NCBI GenBank assembly: GCA_041477005.1
Contig: JBGOUJ010000047.1
Span: 1 to 22,304, forward strand
DNA from: JBGOUJ01 sp041477005
GTDB lineage: Bacteria; Acidobacteriota; Terriglobia; Bryobacterales; JACQDG01
DNA: 22,304 nt
Reading direction: 5' to 3'
The notes beneath the pieces are model-generated. The model was given only the letters and a program-made list of their open reading frames with translations, was not told the DNA's origin and did not search any database. The position numbers and the translations under genes are program-made. Below, piece after piece: positions 14,274 through 21,681 of the stretch. Positions within the stretch are counted from its first letter, which is position 1. Each line of letters opens with the position of its first letter.

Positions 14274-15044
14274 TTACGGCTTGGTCAAAATCCATGGCCC
14301 GTTATTCGTCACCGCCACGCAGTGCTCGAAGTGGGCCGCGTTGCTGCCGTCCTTGGTGACCGCCGTCCAGCGGTCGGAGAGCACGCGCGTCTCGGGCTTC
14401 CCGGCGCAGACCATCGGCTCGATCGCCAGCACCATGCCTTCCTTCAACCGCGGATTGCCGCTCCTCGGGTCCACGTAGTTGGGAATCTGGGGATCCTCGT
14501 GCAGCTTGGTCCCGATCCCATGGCCCACGAATTCCCGCACCACCGAATAACCGTTCGACTCGACGTGCTGCTGCACGACGCTGCTGATATCGAAGAGGCG
14601 GTTGCCTTCGTGCACCTGGCCCACGGCCAGATCGAGGGCCTCTTGCGTCACGCGCAGCAGCCGCTCGGCCTCTTCACCGATCTTACCCACCGGCACCGTG
14701 GTCGCCGAGTCGCCGTAATAGCCGTCCAGCGAGACCCCGGTGTCGATCGAAACGATGTCCCCTTCCCGCAGCACCCGCTTGGTCGACGGCAGCCCGTGGA
14801 TGATCTCGCTGTTCACCGACGTGCACAGCACGAAGTTGTAGCGCCGCCCGGCGGCCGGCACGTAGTAATTCTTGAACGCCGCCAGGGCGCCGGCAGCGGC
14901 TATCATCTTTTCGGCCGCCCGCTCCAGATCGTAGGTCGTCACGCCGGCATGCACCATCTTTTTCAACTCTTCCAGGATCTGCCACACCAGCAGACCGCTG
15001 CGCCGCATTTTCTCCAGCTCGGCCGGCGTCTTTCGAATGATCAT
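14274..15044 (-). CDS. map: Methionine aminopeptidase, type I
   Basis: A 256-residue dinuclear metalloenzyme that removes the initiator Met from new proteins. All five metal ligands are present: D101 (SIDTG), D112 (YGDSATT), H175 (VGHGIG), E209 (AIEPMV) and E240 (HFEHCVAV). The length matches the short, type I bacterial form without N-terminal extension. Its ATG overlaps the adk stop (ATGA), so translation is coupled. The secY-adk-map-infA order is the common one in Gram-positive and acidobacterial spc regions. Confidence 0.98.
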   Translation of the reverse strand: MIIRKTPAELEKMRRSGLLVWQILEELKKMVHAGVTTYDLERAAEKMIAAAGALAAFKNYYVPAAGRRYNFVLCTSVNSEIIHGLPSTKRVLREGDIVSIDTGVSLDGYYGDSATTVPVGKIGEEAERLLRVTQEALDLAVGQVHEGNRLFDISSVVQQHVESNGYSVVREFVGHGIGTKLHEDPQIPNYVDPRSGNPRLKEGMVLAIEPMVCAGKPETRVLSDRWTAVTKDGSNAAHFEHCVAVTNNGPWILTKP

Positions 15045-15721
15045 GACGGACTCAGGATCTTGACTAACTGGTCCGAAATTGTCTCCGCGGGCAGCGTCCC
15101 GTCCAGCTCGTGAATAACTTGCCCGCTGGCGCGGAAGAAATCGATCACCGGACGGGTCTGCCTCTCGTAGGTCAGAAGCCTCCCGCGGATCACTTCTTCG
15201 CGGTCGTCGGCGCGCGTGTCGAGCGGTGTCTGATCGAGGTCACACAAGTTATCTTGCCGAGGCGGGTGCCAGTGGATGTTATAAATCGCTCCGCACCGGG
15301 GACACGAACGGCGTCCTGTAATCCGCGGGATGAGCTCATTATAGCGAATCTGGATGCTGAACGCCATAATGGGCAACCCGTTGCCCTGCAGCATCGTCTG
15401 CAGCGCCTGGGCCTGCCCTGCCGTGCGCGGATAGCCGTCCAGCACGAAGCCGCGCCGGCTGTCCGGCTCCTGCAGCCGTTTCTCCACCAGCCGGTTCACC
15501 CATTCATCGGGGATCAACTCGCCGCGTTTCATAATCGAGCCCACCTTCTCGCCGAGCGGGGTGCCGGCGTTGACCTCGGCGCGGATCATGTCGCCGGTGG
15601 AGATCTGTGGGACCCCCATCCGCGAAGCGATCTTGCGCGCCTGCGTCCCTTTCCCTGCCCCCGGGGGGCCGAACAACACTACCGCCCCGACCGGCTTTGC
15701 CAAGCCCTTTTCCAGAGCCAC
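15041..15721 (-). CDS. adk: Adenylate kinase (zinc LID type)
   Basis: A 226-residue kinase interconverting AMP, ADP and ATP. The P-loop GPPGAGKGT is at 18-26, followed by the AMP-site STGDMIRAE and GFVLDGYPRT. The LID domain is the long form with a zinc-ligand set C140, C143, C160 and D163. The GTG at 15721 is preferred, with AAGGA six bases upstream; it gives about ten residues ahead of the first strand. A TTG at 15703 is an alternative start. It lies 16 nt after secY and overlaps map by four bases. Confidence 0.97.
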   Translation of the reverse strand: MALEKGLAKPVGAVVLFGPPGAGKGTQARKIASRMGVPQISTGDMIRAEVNAGTPLGEKVGSIMKRGELIPDEWVNRLVEKRLQEPDSRRGFVLDGYPRTAGQAQALQTMLQGNGLPIMAFSIQIRYNELIPRITGRRSCPRCGAIYNIHWHPPRQDNLCDLDQTPLDTRADDREEVIRGRLLTYERQTRPVIDFFRASGQVIHELDGTLPAETISDQLVKILSPS

Positions 15722-15737
15722 TCCTCGTCCTTCCCAG

Positions 15738-17141
15738 TCAGAAACTGCTCCTTCGCCCGCGAATCCGGCCCGACTTGGGCGTGAACCCGTCGTAATGCCG
15801 CATGATCAACTGCGCCTCGATCTGGTTCACCGTGTCCATGGCCACCCCCACCACGATCAGCAGCGAAGTCCCCCCGAAATAGAAGTTCACGTTCAGCCCC
15901 TCCAGTATCAGGCGCGAAACGTGCTGATCGAAGAAGTTGCCCACCAGACCCGGCAGGTGATGCAGCCGGATGCCGCCGATCATGAAATCGGGGATTACCG
16001 ACAGCAGCGCCAGGTACAATCCCCCGACCAGGGTGATCTTGGTCAGGATCTCGTTCATGTGCTCGGCGGTGCGTTTGCCCGGCCGGATGCCCGGGATGAA
16101 ACCGCCGTACTTGCGCATGTTGTCGGCCACTTCGGTCGGGTTGAAGATGATCGAAACGTAGAAGAAGGCGAAAAGGACAATGCCTAGCACGTACAGCAGC
16201 ACGTAGAGCGGCTCATCATAGCTAATGGATCGGAGCAAGCCGCTCAAATAGCGGTTGCCCCGCACCCAATCGATGTTGCCGAAGGTTTGTGGGAAGGTCA
16301 GCAGCGAGCTGGCGAAGATCACCGGGATCACCCCGCCGGCGTTTACCTTCATCGGCAGGTGCGTGGACTGGCCGCCCATCATCCGCCGGCCCACCACGCG
16401 CTTGGCGTATTGCACCGGGATGCGGCGCTCGCCCCGCTCCACCAGCACCACGAACGCCACCACGAACACCATCAGCACCAATATGAACAGCAGCGTCAGC
16501 GGGCTCCACTGCTTGGTGACGGCCACGTTCACGATCATGTTCTGGATCGCCCGGGGCAGGTTGACCACAATGCCGGCAAAAATGATCAGCGACATCCCGT
16601 TGCCGATGCCCCGCTCGGTGATCTGCTCGCCCAGCCACATGATGAAAGCCGTGCCGGTGGTGAGCGTCAGCATGGTCATCAGGATGAAGCCGGGGCCGGG
16701 ACTCAGCACGAAATTGCCCTGACTCTTCATCAAGGTGAGGGCGATGCCGAACGACTGCACGGAGCTCAGACCGACCGTCAGGTAGCGGGTCCACTGGGTG
16801 ATCTTGCGCCGGCCGAGCTCCCCTTCCTTCTGCAGCTTTTCGAGCGTCGGAATCACCACCGTCAGCAACTGGAGAATAATTGAGGCGGTGATGTAGGGCA
16901 TGATGCCCAGCGCAAAGATGGTCAGCTTGCGGAACTGGCCGCCCGAGAACAGGTCCATGAAGCCGAAGAACGTCCCCGCGTTGCGCTCGAAGAACGCCTC
17001 CAGCGCCGCCGGATCGATGCCCGGCGTGGGAATATGCCCGCCCACGCGGTAAACGGCGAGCAGGCCCAGGGTGAACAGCACCCGCTTCCGCAGGTCCGGA
17101 ATGCGGAAGATGTTGGCCATGCTTTCGAAAAGCTTGTTCAT
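15738..17141 (-). CDS. secY: Preprotein translocase subunit SecY
   Basis: A 467-residue inner-membrane channel protein with ten expected membrane helices, the core of the Sec translocon with SecE and SecG. Recognisable segments are RKRVLFTLGLLAVYRVGGHIPTPGID (TM1 region), the plug area near FMDLFSGGQ, IMPYITASIILQLL, GNGMSLIIFAGIV and the cytosolic loop NPTEVADNMRKYGGFIPGIRPG. The C-terminal tail RHYDGFTPKSGRIRGRR is basic. Its ATG overlaps the rplO stop by four bases. Confidence 0.98.
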   Translation of the reverse strand: MNKLFESMANIFRIPDLRKRVLFTLGLLAVYRVGGHIPTPGIDPAALEAFFERNAGTFFGFMDLFSGGQFRKLTIFALGIMPYITASIILQLLTVVIPTLEKLQKEGELGRRKITQWTRYLTVGLSSVQSFGIALTLMKSQGNFVLSPGPGFILMTMLTLTTGTAFIMWLGEQITERGIGNGMSLIIFAGIVVNLPRAIQNMIVNVAVTKQWSPLTLLFILVLMVFVVAFVVLVERGERRIPVQYAKRVVGRRMMGGQSTHLPMKVNAGGVIPVIFASSLLTFPQTFGNIDWVRGNRYLSGLLRSISYDEPLYVLLYVLGIVLFAFFYVSIIFNPTEVADNMRKYGGFIPGIRPGKRTAEHMNEILTKITLVGGLYLALLSVIPDFMIGGIRLHHLPGLVGNFFDQHVSRLILEGLNVNFYFGGTSLLIVVGVAMDTVNQIEAQLIMRHYDGFTPKSGRIRGRRSSF

Positions 17142-17581
17142 TTGGTCAAAACCTCGACCTTGCCGCCGGCGGCGGCGATCTTCTCGGCGGCGCTCTTGGA
17201 GAAGTGGTGGGCCGAGACCGTGATCGGGCGGGTGAGGGACCCCTCACCCAGGATTTTCACGCCATCCAGCCTCCGCCGGATGACCCCCAGCTCCAGCAGC
17301 CGCTCGGGTGTAAATTGATCGCCTTCCAGCTTCTCCAGCCGTTCCAGGTTCACCAGCGCGTAGTGCTTCTTGAAGATATTGGTAAAGCCGCGTTTGGGCA
17401 TGCGGCGGTGCAGCGGCATCTGGCCGCCCTCGAAGCCGCGCTTCTGGCCGAAGCCGCTGACCGAGCGCTGGCCCTTGGTGCCGCGAGTCGACGTCTTGCC
17501 GTGCCCCGATCCCATCCCGCGACCGACCCGCTTGCGTGCGTGCTTCTGCCCTTTGGGAGGGTGCAGGGAACTCAGGTTCAT
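17138..17581 (-). CDS. rplO: 50S ribosomal protein L15
   Basis: A 147-residue large-subunit protein with the Gly/Arg-rich N-terminal tail (MNLSSLHPPKGQKHARKRVG then GRGMGSGHGKTSTRGTKGQ) and the FEGGQMPLHRRMPKRGF motif. The frame is open 45 codons further upstream, but ATG 17581 is the family start; GGAGG lies seven bases before it, inside the end of rpmD. It overlaps both neighbours by four bases (ATGA). Confidence 0.98.
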   Translation of the reverse strand: MNLSSLHPPKGQKHARKRVGRGMGSGHGKTSTRGTKGQRSVSGFGQKRGFEGGQMPLHRRMPKRGFTNIFKKHYALVNLERLEKLEGDQFTPERLLELGVIRRRLDGVKILGEGSLTRPITVSAHHFSKSAAEKIAAAGGKVEVLTK

Positions 17582-17760
17582 CGGACCACCTCCACCAGAT
17601 GGGGAATCTTGTGGATCATCCCCCAAGTGGACGGGTTGTCGGGCCGCTCCACGACCTGGTTCAGCTTGCGGAACCCCAACCCCTTCACCACCCGCTTGTG
17701 CTTCTCCGGGCAGCAAATCGGGCTGCGCTTCAGCCGGATCTTGATCATCGCATTTGCCAT
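17578..17760 (-). CDS. rpmD: 50S ribosomal protein L30
   Basis: A 60-residue protein. IKIRLKRSPICCPEKHKRVV then KGLGFRKLNQVVERPDNPS and GMIHKIPHLVEV is the bacterial L30 pattern. Either the ATG at 17760 or one four codons later at 17748 could be used; the first is reported. It lies 6 nt after rpsE and overlaps rplO by four bases. Confidence 0.96.
   Translation of the reverse strand: MANAMIKIRLKRSPICCPEKHKRVVKGLGFRKLNQVVERPDNPSTWGMIHKIPHLVEVVR
17589..17593 (-). promoter_or_regulatory. Ribosome binding site deciding the rplO start
   Basis: GGAGG on the minus strand, seven bases before ATG 17581, lies inside the last codons of rpmD. It fixes the L15 start and supports translational coupling. 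Confidence 0.7.
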
Positions 17761-17766
17761 AGCTTC

Positions 17767-18279
17767 CTAGATCTTGTCGAGCGCCAGGCCCCGCAAGTCG
17801 GCCACCGCCTGCTTGTCGCGCAACTGCCGCAGCGCATCAAAGGTCGCCTTGACCACGTTGTGCGGATTGGTGGTGCCGATCGACTTGGTCAGCACGTTGG
17901 GAATCCCGGCCGCCTGAATCACCGCCCGCACCGGTCCGCCGGCGATGATCCCGGTGCCCTCGCGCGCCGGCTTGAGCAGCACTACGCCGCTGCCGAAGCG
18001 TCCCAATACCCGGTGCGGAATCGTGGTCCGCAGCGTGTTCACCTTGACCAGGTTCTTCTTCGCCGCCTCGATGCCTTTGCGAATGGCCGAGGGCACTTCC
18101 TTGGCCTTGCCGCTGCCGTAGCCGACGATCTTCTGGTCCGGGTCGCCCACCACCACCAGCGCCGAAAAGCTGAGGTTCTTGCCGCCCTTGACGACCTTCG
18201 TCACCCGGTTGATGGAGACCACCTGGTCTTTCAGGTTCAGCGTCGCGGGGTCAATCCTTTTCCCTTCGTGTTGAGGCAT
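17767..18279 (-). CDS. rpsE: 30S ribosomal protein S5
   Basis: A 170-residue protein important for decoding accuracy and the mRNA entry site. The double-stranded RNA-binding part (VVSINRVTKVVKGGKNLSFS then ALVVVGD, GYGSGKAKEVPSAIRKGIEAAKK) and the C-terminal fold (VLLKPAREGTGIIAGGPVRAV, GTTNPHNVVKATFDAL) are intact. It is 5 nt after rplR and 6 nt before rpmD. Confidence 0.98.
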   Translation of the reverse strand: MPQHEGKRIDPATLNLKDQVVSINRVTKVVKGGKNLSFSALVVVGDPDQKIVGYGSGKAKEVPSAIRKGIEAAKKNLVKVNTLRTTIPHRVLGRFGSGVVLLKPAREGTGIIAGGPVRAVIQAAGIPNVLTKSIGTTNPHNVVKATFDALRQLRDKQAVADLRGLALDKI

Positions 18280-18284
18280 AGACT

Positions 18285-18647
18285 CTAGAACTCCAGACCT
18301 GCTTCCCGTGCTGCGTCCGCCAGGGCTTTGACCCGGCCGTGGTAGAGATAGCCGCCGCGGTCGAAGACGACCTTCGTAATGCCGGCCTTCTTCGCCCGCT
18401 CGGCCACCATCTTGCCGACCTGCTTGGCGCCGGCGACATTGCCGCCCGATTTCACGCCCGAGTCCTTCTCGCGCGAGTTCGCCGAGACCAGCGTCCGCCC
18501 GGCGTGATCTTCGATCACCTGGGCGTAAATATGATTCAGCGAGCGATAGATGCTCAGGCGCGGCCGCTCCGGGCCGCCCTGCAATCTCTTGCGGATCCGC
18601 AGATGAATCCGTCTTCGTAAATCGTTCCTCGAAACCTGGCGAATCAT
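18285..18647 (-). CDS. rplR: 50S ribosomal protein L18
   Basis: A 120-residue 5S rRNA-binding protein. RRRIHLRIRKRLQGGPERPR, LSIYRSLNHIYAQVIED, AGAKQVGKMVAERAKKAGI and VVFDRGGYLYHGRVKALADA followed by AREAGLEF are typical. It is preceded by a 61-nt purine-rich gap after rplF. Confidence 0.98.
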   Translation of the reverse strand: MIRQVSRNDLRRRIHLRIRKRLQGGPERPRLSIYRSLNHIYAQVIEDHAGRTLVSANSREKDSGVKSGGNVAGAKQVGKMVAERAKKAGITKVVFDRGGYLYHGRVKALADAAREAGLEF

Positions 18648-18671
18648 AAAAGAAGAGCCACTTTCCGCTAT

Positions 18672-18691
18672 TTTTGTCTTTTGCTTTTGCC
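18672..18691. repeat. Short A-rich tandem units in the rplF-rplR gap
   Basis: On the plus strand TTTTGTC, TTTTGC and TTTTGCC follow in tandem (6-7 bp units), giving a run of CAAAAG-type units on the transcribed strand. It is short and could be chance, but it occupies one of the few longer gaps of the superoperon. Confidence 0.4.
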
Positions 18692-18708
18692 TTGCATTTC
18701 TGCCATTC

Positions 18709-19242
18709 CTACTTGGCTCCCGTCTTGCCGACCTTCTTCTTCAGCACTTCGCCGGTGTAGCGCACGCCCTTGTTCTTGTATGGATCCGGCGGCCGCAGGG
18801 TGCGGATGCTGGCTGCGATCTGCCCCACCACGCCCTTGTCGGCGCCCGAGACTACGATATGGGTCTGCTTCTCCACCGCGATGTTGATCCCATCGGGGAT
18901 CAGCAGGTCGATCGCGTGGGAGTAGCCCAGAACGAACGTGACCACCCGCCCCTGGACGGTGGCGCGATACCCGATGCCCACGATGTCCAGCTCCTTGGAA
19001 AAGCCGCTGCTGACGCCGCTGACGGCGTTCTGCACCAGGCTTCGGGCCAGGCCATGCAGAGCCGCATCTTCGTCCCGATCCCGCAAGGCGAGCAGGGTCG
19101 AATCCTTCTGCTCGAAGCGGATGGCCGGCGGGACCTCGGTTCGCAGCTTGCCCTTGGGTCCCTCCACGTACACCGCTCCCGGCTCGATCTTTACCTTGAC
19201 CCCCTGGGGGAGCGTAATCGGTTTGTTTCCTACTCGCGACAT
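18709..19242 (-). CDS. rplF: 50S ribosomal protein L6
   Basis: A 177-residue protein with two related alpha/beta domains. MSRVGNKPITLPQGVKVKI opens it; SGFSKELDIVGIGYRATVQG marks the domain junction and PDPYKNKGVRYTGEVLKKKV GKTGAK the conserved C-terminus. The frame continues 15 codons upstream, but ATG 19242 matches the family start and has AGGGA seven bases before it. It is 10 nt after rpsH. Confidence 0.98.
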   Translation of the reverse strand: MSRVGNKPITLPQGVKVKIEPGAVYVEGPKGKLRTEVPPAIRFEQKDSTLLALRDRDEDAALHGLARSLVQNAVSGVSSGFSKELDIVGIGYRATVQGRVVTFVLGYSHAIDLLIPDGINIAVEKQTHIVVSGADKGVVGQIAASIRTLRPPDPYKNKGVRYTGEVLKKKVGKTGAK

Positions 19243-19252
19243 GGCACGGTCC

Positions 19253-19651
19253 CTACCAGACCTCGCAAAGGATCTCTCCGCCCACACGTTCCCGGTGGGC
19301 GGTGCGCCCCGTCATGACGCCCCGCGGCGTGGTCAGAATGTTGATGCCCATCCCGCCCAGCACCCGGGGGATCCCTTTCTGGCCGACGTAAACCCGGCGC
19401 CCGGGCCGCGACACCCGCTGGATGCGCGAGATGACCGGCTGATTGTCGGGGCTGTATTTCAGGTAGATCTTGATCGTCCGCTTCCCTTCCTCTTCGGCCA
19501 CCTTGAAATTGGCGATATAGCCTTCTTCTTTCAAGATGCGGGCGATCTCCGCCTTCAGCTTGGAAGCCGGCACGTCCACCTTGGGATGGCGCGCCTGTAA
19601 GGCATTCCGCAGCCGAGTCAACATGTCGGCGATCGGATCAGTCATGTTCAT
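19253..19651 (-). CDS. rpsH: 30S ribosomal protein S8
   Basis: A 132-residue 16S central-domain binder. MTDPIADMLTRLRNALQARH opens it, and SRIQRVSRPGRRVYVG, then GIPRVLGGMGINILTTPRGVM and GGEILCEVW close it. ATG 19651 is reported; ATG 19645 (two codons in) is possible. A 120-nt gap filled by a heptamer array separates it from rpsN. In E. coli S8 represses the spc operon by binding near rplE; no such site was identified here. Confidence 0.98.
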   Translation of the reverse strand: MNMTDPIADMLTRLRNALQARHPKVDVPASKLKAEIARILKEEGYIANFKVAEEEGKRTIKIYLKYSPDNQPVISRIQRVSRPGRRVYVGQKGIPRVLGGMGINILTTPRGVMTGRTAHRERVGGEILCEVW

Positions 19652-19670
19652 AGAAAAGCTCTCAACGTTT

Positions 19671-19765
19671 AGCCATCAGCCGTCAGCTCCGAGCTATCAG
19701 CAGTCAGCCGTTAGCCTTCAGCAGCGTGGTGGCTGACAACTGACGGCTGATAGCTGAGGGCTGCT
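19671..19765. repeat. Inverted heptamer array in the rpsN-rpsH gap
   Basis: Eight consecutive 7-bp units run from 19671 to 19726: AGCCATC, AGCCGTC, AGCTCCG, AGCTATC, AGCAGTC, AGCCGTT, AGCCTTC, AGCAGCG. Five units of the inverted form follow (19731-19765: GGCTGAC, AACTGAC, GGCTGAT, AGCTGAG, GGCTGCT). Best-paired arms are 19692-19716 against the 19731-19755 side, 21 of 25. Nearly the whole intergenic region is repeat. Confidence 0.9.
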
Positions 19766-19771
19766 TCCCCG

Positions 19772-19957
19772 TCACCAGCTACTCTTCATGACTCCCGGAA
19801 TCTCGCCCTGCAGCGCCAGGCTCCGGAAGCACAGCCGGCACAACTGAAACTTGCGCAGGAAGCCGCGGGGACGCCCGCACCTCCGGCAGCGGTTGCGCAG
19901 GCGCACCTTGAACTTCGGCTTCTTGCGCTCTTTGGCGATCTTGGCGGTTGTGGCCAT
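19772..19957 (-). CDS. rpsN: 30S ribosomal protein S14, zinc-binding (type Z)
   Basis: A 61-residue short form of S14 with four intact zinc ligands C24, C27, C40 and C43 (RCRRCGRPRG; LCRLCFRSLA) and the conserved end GEIPGVMKSSW. The long zinc-free form is about 40 residues longer. GAGG ten bases before the ATG may serve as ribosome binding site. A 60-nt gap with a possible 14-codon mini-ORF separates it from rplE. Confidence 0.97.
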   Translation of the reverse strand: MATTAKIAKERKKPKFKVRLRNRCRRCGRPRGFLRKFQLCRLCFRSLALQGEIPGVMKSSW

Positions 19958-20017
19958 TCAGTCAGTCCTCTTTAGCCACCCAGACACATTTGTCAACCGT
20001 GGCCATAAACACCTCTG

Positions 20018-20560
20018 CTAGCTGCGGAACGGCATGCCCATGCCCTTCAGCAGGGCCAGGCCTTCCGCGTCGTTGCGCGCCGTGGTGGAGATGGTGACGT
20101 TCATCCCCTTCGTCTTGTCCACCTTGGCGTAGTCGATCTCGGGGAAAATGAGCAGATCGCGAAGCCCCAGGGTGTAGTTGCCGCGCCCATCGAACGATTT
20201 GGCCGAAATGCCGCGAAAGTCGCGCACGCGGGGCAGGGCCACGTTCACCAGCCGGTCGAAAAACTCGTACATGTGCTCGCCGCGCAGCGTGACCGAGCAG
20301 CCGATCGGCATGCCCTGCCGCAGCTTGAACGCCGATATGGACTTCTTGGCCTTGTTCACGATCGGCCGCTGGCCGGCGATCTGGCCTAGCTCCTGCACCG
20401 CGGCGTCCATCAGACGGGCGTTCTGCGTGGCTTCTCCCAGTCCGATGTTGACCGTGATCTTGGCCAGGCGCGGGACGGCCATGGGGCTCGAATAGCCGAA
20501 CTGCTTCTTCAGCGCCGGCGCCACCGTTTTCGCGTAAAGGGCTTTGAGTCGGGCTGCCAT
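20018..20560 (-). CDS. rplE: 50S ribosomal protein L5
   Basis: A 180-residue 5S rRNA-binding protein at the central protuberance. VPRLAKITVNIGLGEATQNA, GQRPIVNKAKKSISAFKLRQ, IGCSVTLRGEHMYEFFDRL, RDFRGISAKSFDGRGNYTLG and the end GMGMPF are diagnostic. The frame is open 39 codons upstream into rplX, but ATG 20560 is the family start with AGGA ahead of it. It lies 14 nt after rplX. Confidence 0.98.
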   Translation of the reverse strand: MAARLKALYAKTVAPALKKQFGYSSPMAVPRLAKITVNIGLGEATQNARLMDAAVQELGQIAGQRPIVNKAKKSISAFKLRQGMPIGCSVTLRGEHMYEFFDRLVNVALPRVRDFRGISAKSFDGRGNYTLGLRDLLIFPEIDYAKVDKTKGMNVTISTTARNDAEGLALLKGMGMPFRS

Positions 20561-20574
20561 CTTATTTCCTGGGC

Positions 20575-20901
20575 TCACTTCCTGTCGAGCGGATTGCCGC
20601 ATTTCCGGCAGACGCGCGTCTTGCGGCCGTCGGGCGCAACCTGGTGGGCGATGCGCACCGGCCCGCAACTGGGGCACACGATCATGACGTTGGAGATCGC
20701 GATCGGGGCTTCGCGCTCGGCGATGCCGCCCTTGATCTGCTTGGCCGGGTTGCGCCGCGTGTGCTTCTTGCTCATCATCACGTTCTCCACCAGCAACCGT
20801 CCCTTGTCCGGATCGACGCTCAGCACGCGCCCCTGCTTGCCCCGGTCCCGGCCGGCAATCACCTTCACCGTGTCGTTCTTCTTGATTTCGAGCGCCGCCA
20901 C
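20575..20901 (-). CDS. rplX: 50S ribosomal protein L24
   Basis: A 108-residue assembly-initiating protein. The KOW motif is in KKNDTVKVIAGRDRGKQGRV; RLLVENVMMSKKHTRRNP and GGIAEREAPIAISNVMI follow. A C-terminal CxxC pair set (C76, C79, C98, C101) forms a likely zinc ribbon, seen in many bacterial L24 proteins. It starts with GTG, whose G is also the last base of the rplN TAG stop. Confidence 0.97.
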   Translation of the reverse strand: MAALEIKKNDTVKVIAGRDRGKQGRVLSVDPDKGRLLVENVMMSKKHTRRNPAKQIKGGIAEREAPIAISNVMIVCPSCGPVRIAHQVAPDGRKTRVCRKCGNPLDRK

Positions 20902-21269
20902 TACAGCACCTCCGGGGCGAGCGAAACGATCTTCATGAACTTTTTATCCCGCAGCTCGCGTGCCACCGGCCCGAACACGCGCGTGCCCACCGGCTCGCCC
21001 AGCTCGTTGATCAGTACGGCGGCGTTCGAGTCGAAGCGGATGTAGGTGCCGTCCTTGCGCCGCGTTTCCTTGCGAGTGCGCACGATCACCGCCCTCACCA
21101 CGGTCCCCTTCTTGACGTTCGAATCCGGGGCGGCTTCTTTCACGCTGGCCGTGACCACGTCCCCCAACCCGGCGCGCAATCCGATATCGCCGCCCCGCGG
21201 CAGAATGCACGCCAGTTTTCGTGCGCCGGAGTTGTCGGCCACCTCCAGCCGTGTTCGCATGCCAATCAT
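20901..21269 (-). CDS. rplN: 50S ribosomal protein L14
   Basis: A 122-residue protein at the subunit interface. RLEVADNSGARKLACI, GDVVTASVKEA, KKGTVVRAVIVRTRKETRRK and FDSNAAVLIN, then GTRVFGPVARELRDKKFMKIVSLAPEVL, are typical. ATG 21269 has GAGGG eight bases upstream; an inner ATG three codons later is possible. A 116-nt gap with a long dyad repeat separates it from rpsQ. Confidence 0.98.
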   Translation of the reverse strand: MIGMRTRLEVADNSGARKLACILPRGGDIGLRAGLGDVVTASVKEAAPDSNVKKGTVVRAVIVRTRKETRRKDGTYIRFDSNAAVLINELGEPVGTRVFGPVARELRDKKFMKIVSLAPEVL

Positions 21270-21300
21270 TCGAGTAACCCTCGACTAAGAAACCGAATGA

Positions 21301-21377
21301 AACCGCAGATGAACGCAGATAAACGCAGATAGGATTCTTGGTTTTTCATCTGTGTTTATCTGTGTTCATCTGTGGTT
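21301..21377. repeat. Inverted array of 10-bp units in the rpsQ-rplN gap
   Basis: Left arm 21301-21330 is three 10-mers: AACCGCAGAT, GAACGCAGAT, AAACGCAGAT. Right arm 21348-21377 is the inverse of AACCACAGAT, GAACACAGAT, AAACACAGAT. The arms match at 27 of 30 positions; the three differences all fall at the fifth base of each unit. The spacer is 17 nt (21331-21347) and begins AGGATTCT. Confidence 0.92.
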
Positions 21378-21385
21378 CCATTTCC

Positions 21386-21670
21386 CTAAACTTCATCCGG
21401 CTGGACCTTCACCTGGTCGGCCCGCCAGATCACTTCCACCAGCCGCCATCGCTTCAGTTTGCTGAGCGGCCGCGTCGACACGATCCGCACCCGGTCCCCC
21501 ATCTTGGCCAAGCCCTTCTCGTCGTGGGCGTAAAACTTGTTCCGCTTGGTCACAACCCGGCGGTACAGGGGATGGGGTACCCGCCGGCTAACCTCCACCA
21601 CCACCGTCTTGGCCATCTTCGTGGAAACGACCTGGCCTACCTTTTCGGCCCTCTTTTTTTGTTCCGCCAT
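21386..21670 (-). CDS. rpsQ: 30S ribosomal protein S17
   Basis: A 94-residue OB-fold 16S-binding protein. KVGQVVSTKMAKTVVVEVSR, HPLYRRVVTKRNKFYAHDE and GDRVRIVSTRPLSKLKRWRL are diagnostic. ATG 21670 (MAEQKKR) is preferred; ATG 21676 two codons earlier is possible. Starts further upstream would lie inside the neighbouring repeat, which ends 11 nt before ATG 21670. Only a weak GGGATGG stands in for a Shine-Dalgarno. Confidence 0.97.
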   Translation of the reverse strand: MAEQKKRAEKVGQVVSTKMAKTVVVEVSRRVPHPLYRRVVTKRNKFYAHDEKGLAKMGDRVRIVSTRPLSKLKRWRLVEVIWRADQVKVQPDEV

Positions 21671-21681
21671 AACCATCCCGA

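Noticed and set aside
19980..19994. Internal promoter before rpsN (TTGACA on the minus strand)
   Set aside because: The -35-like hexamer has no convincing -10 at the right spacing, and the sequence is better read as part of a short open frame.
21301..21377. Rho-independent terminator inside the ribosomal operon
   Set aside because: Although a long dyad, it is AT-rich, lacks a trailing T run on the minus strand, and stopping here would cut off most of the essential operon.
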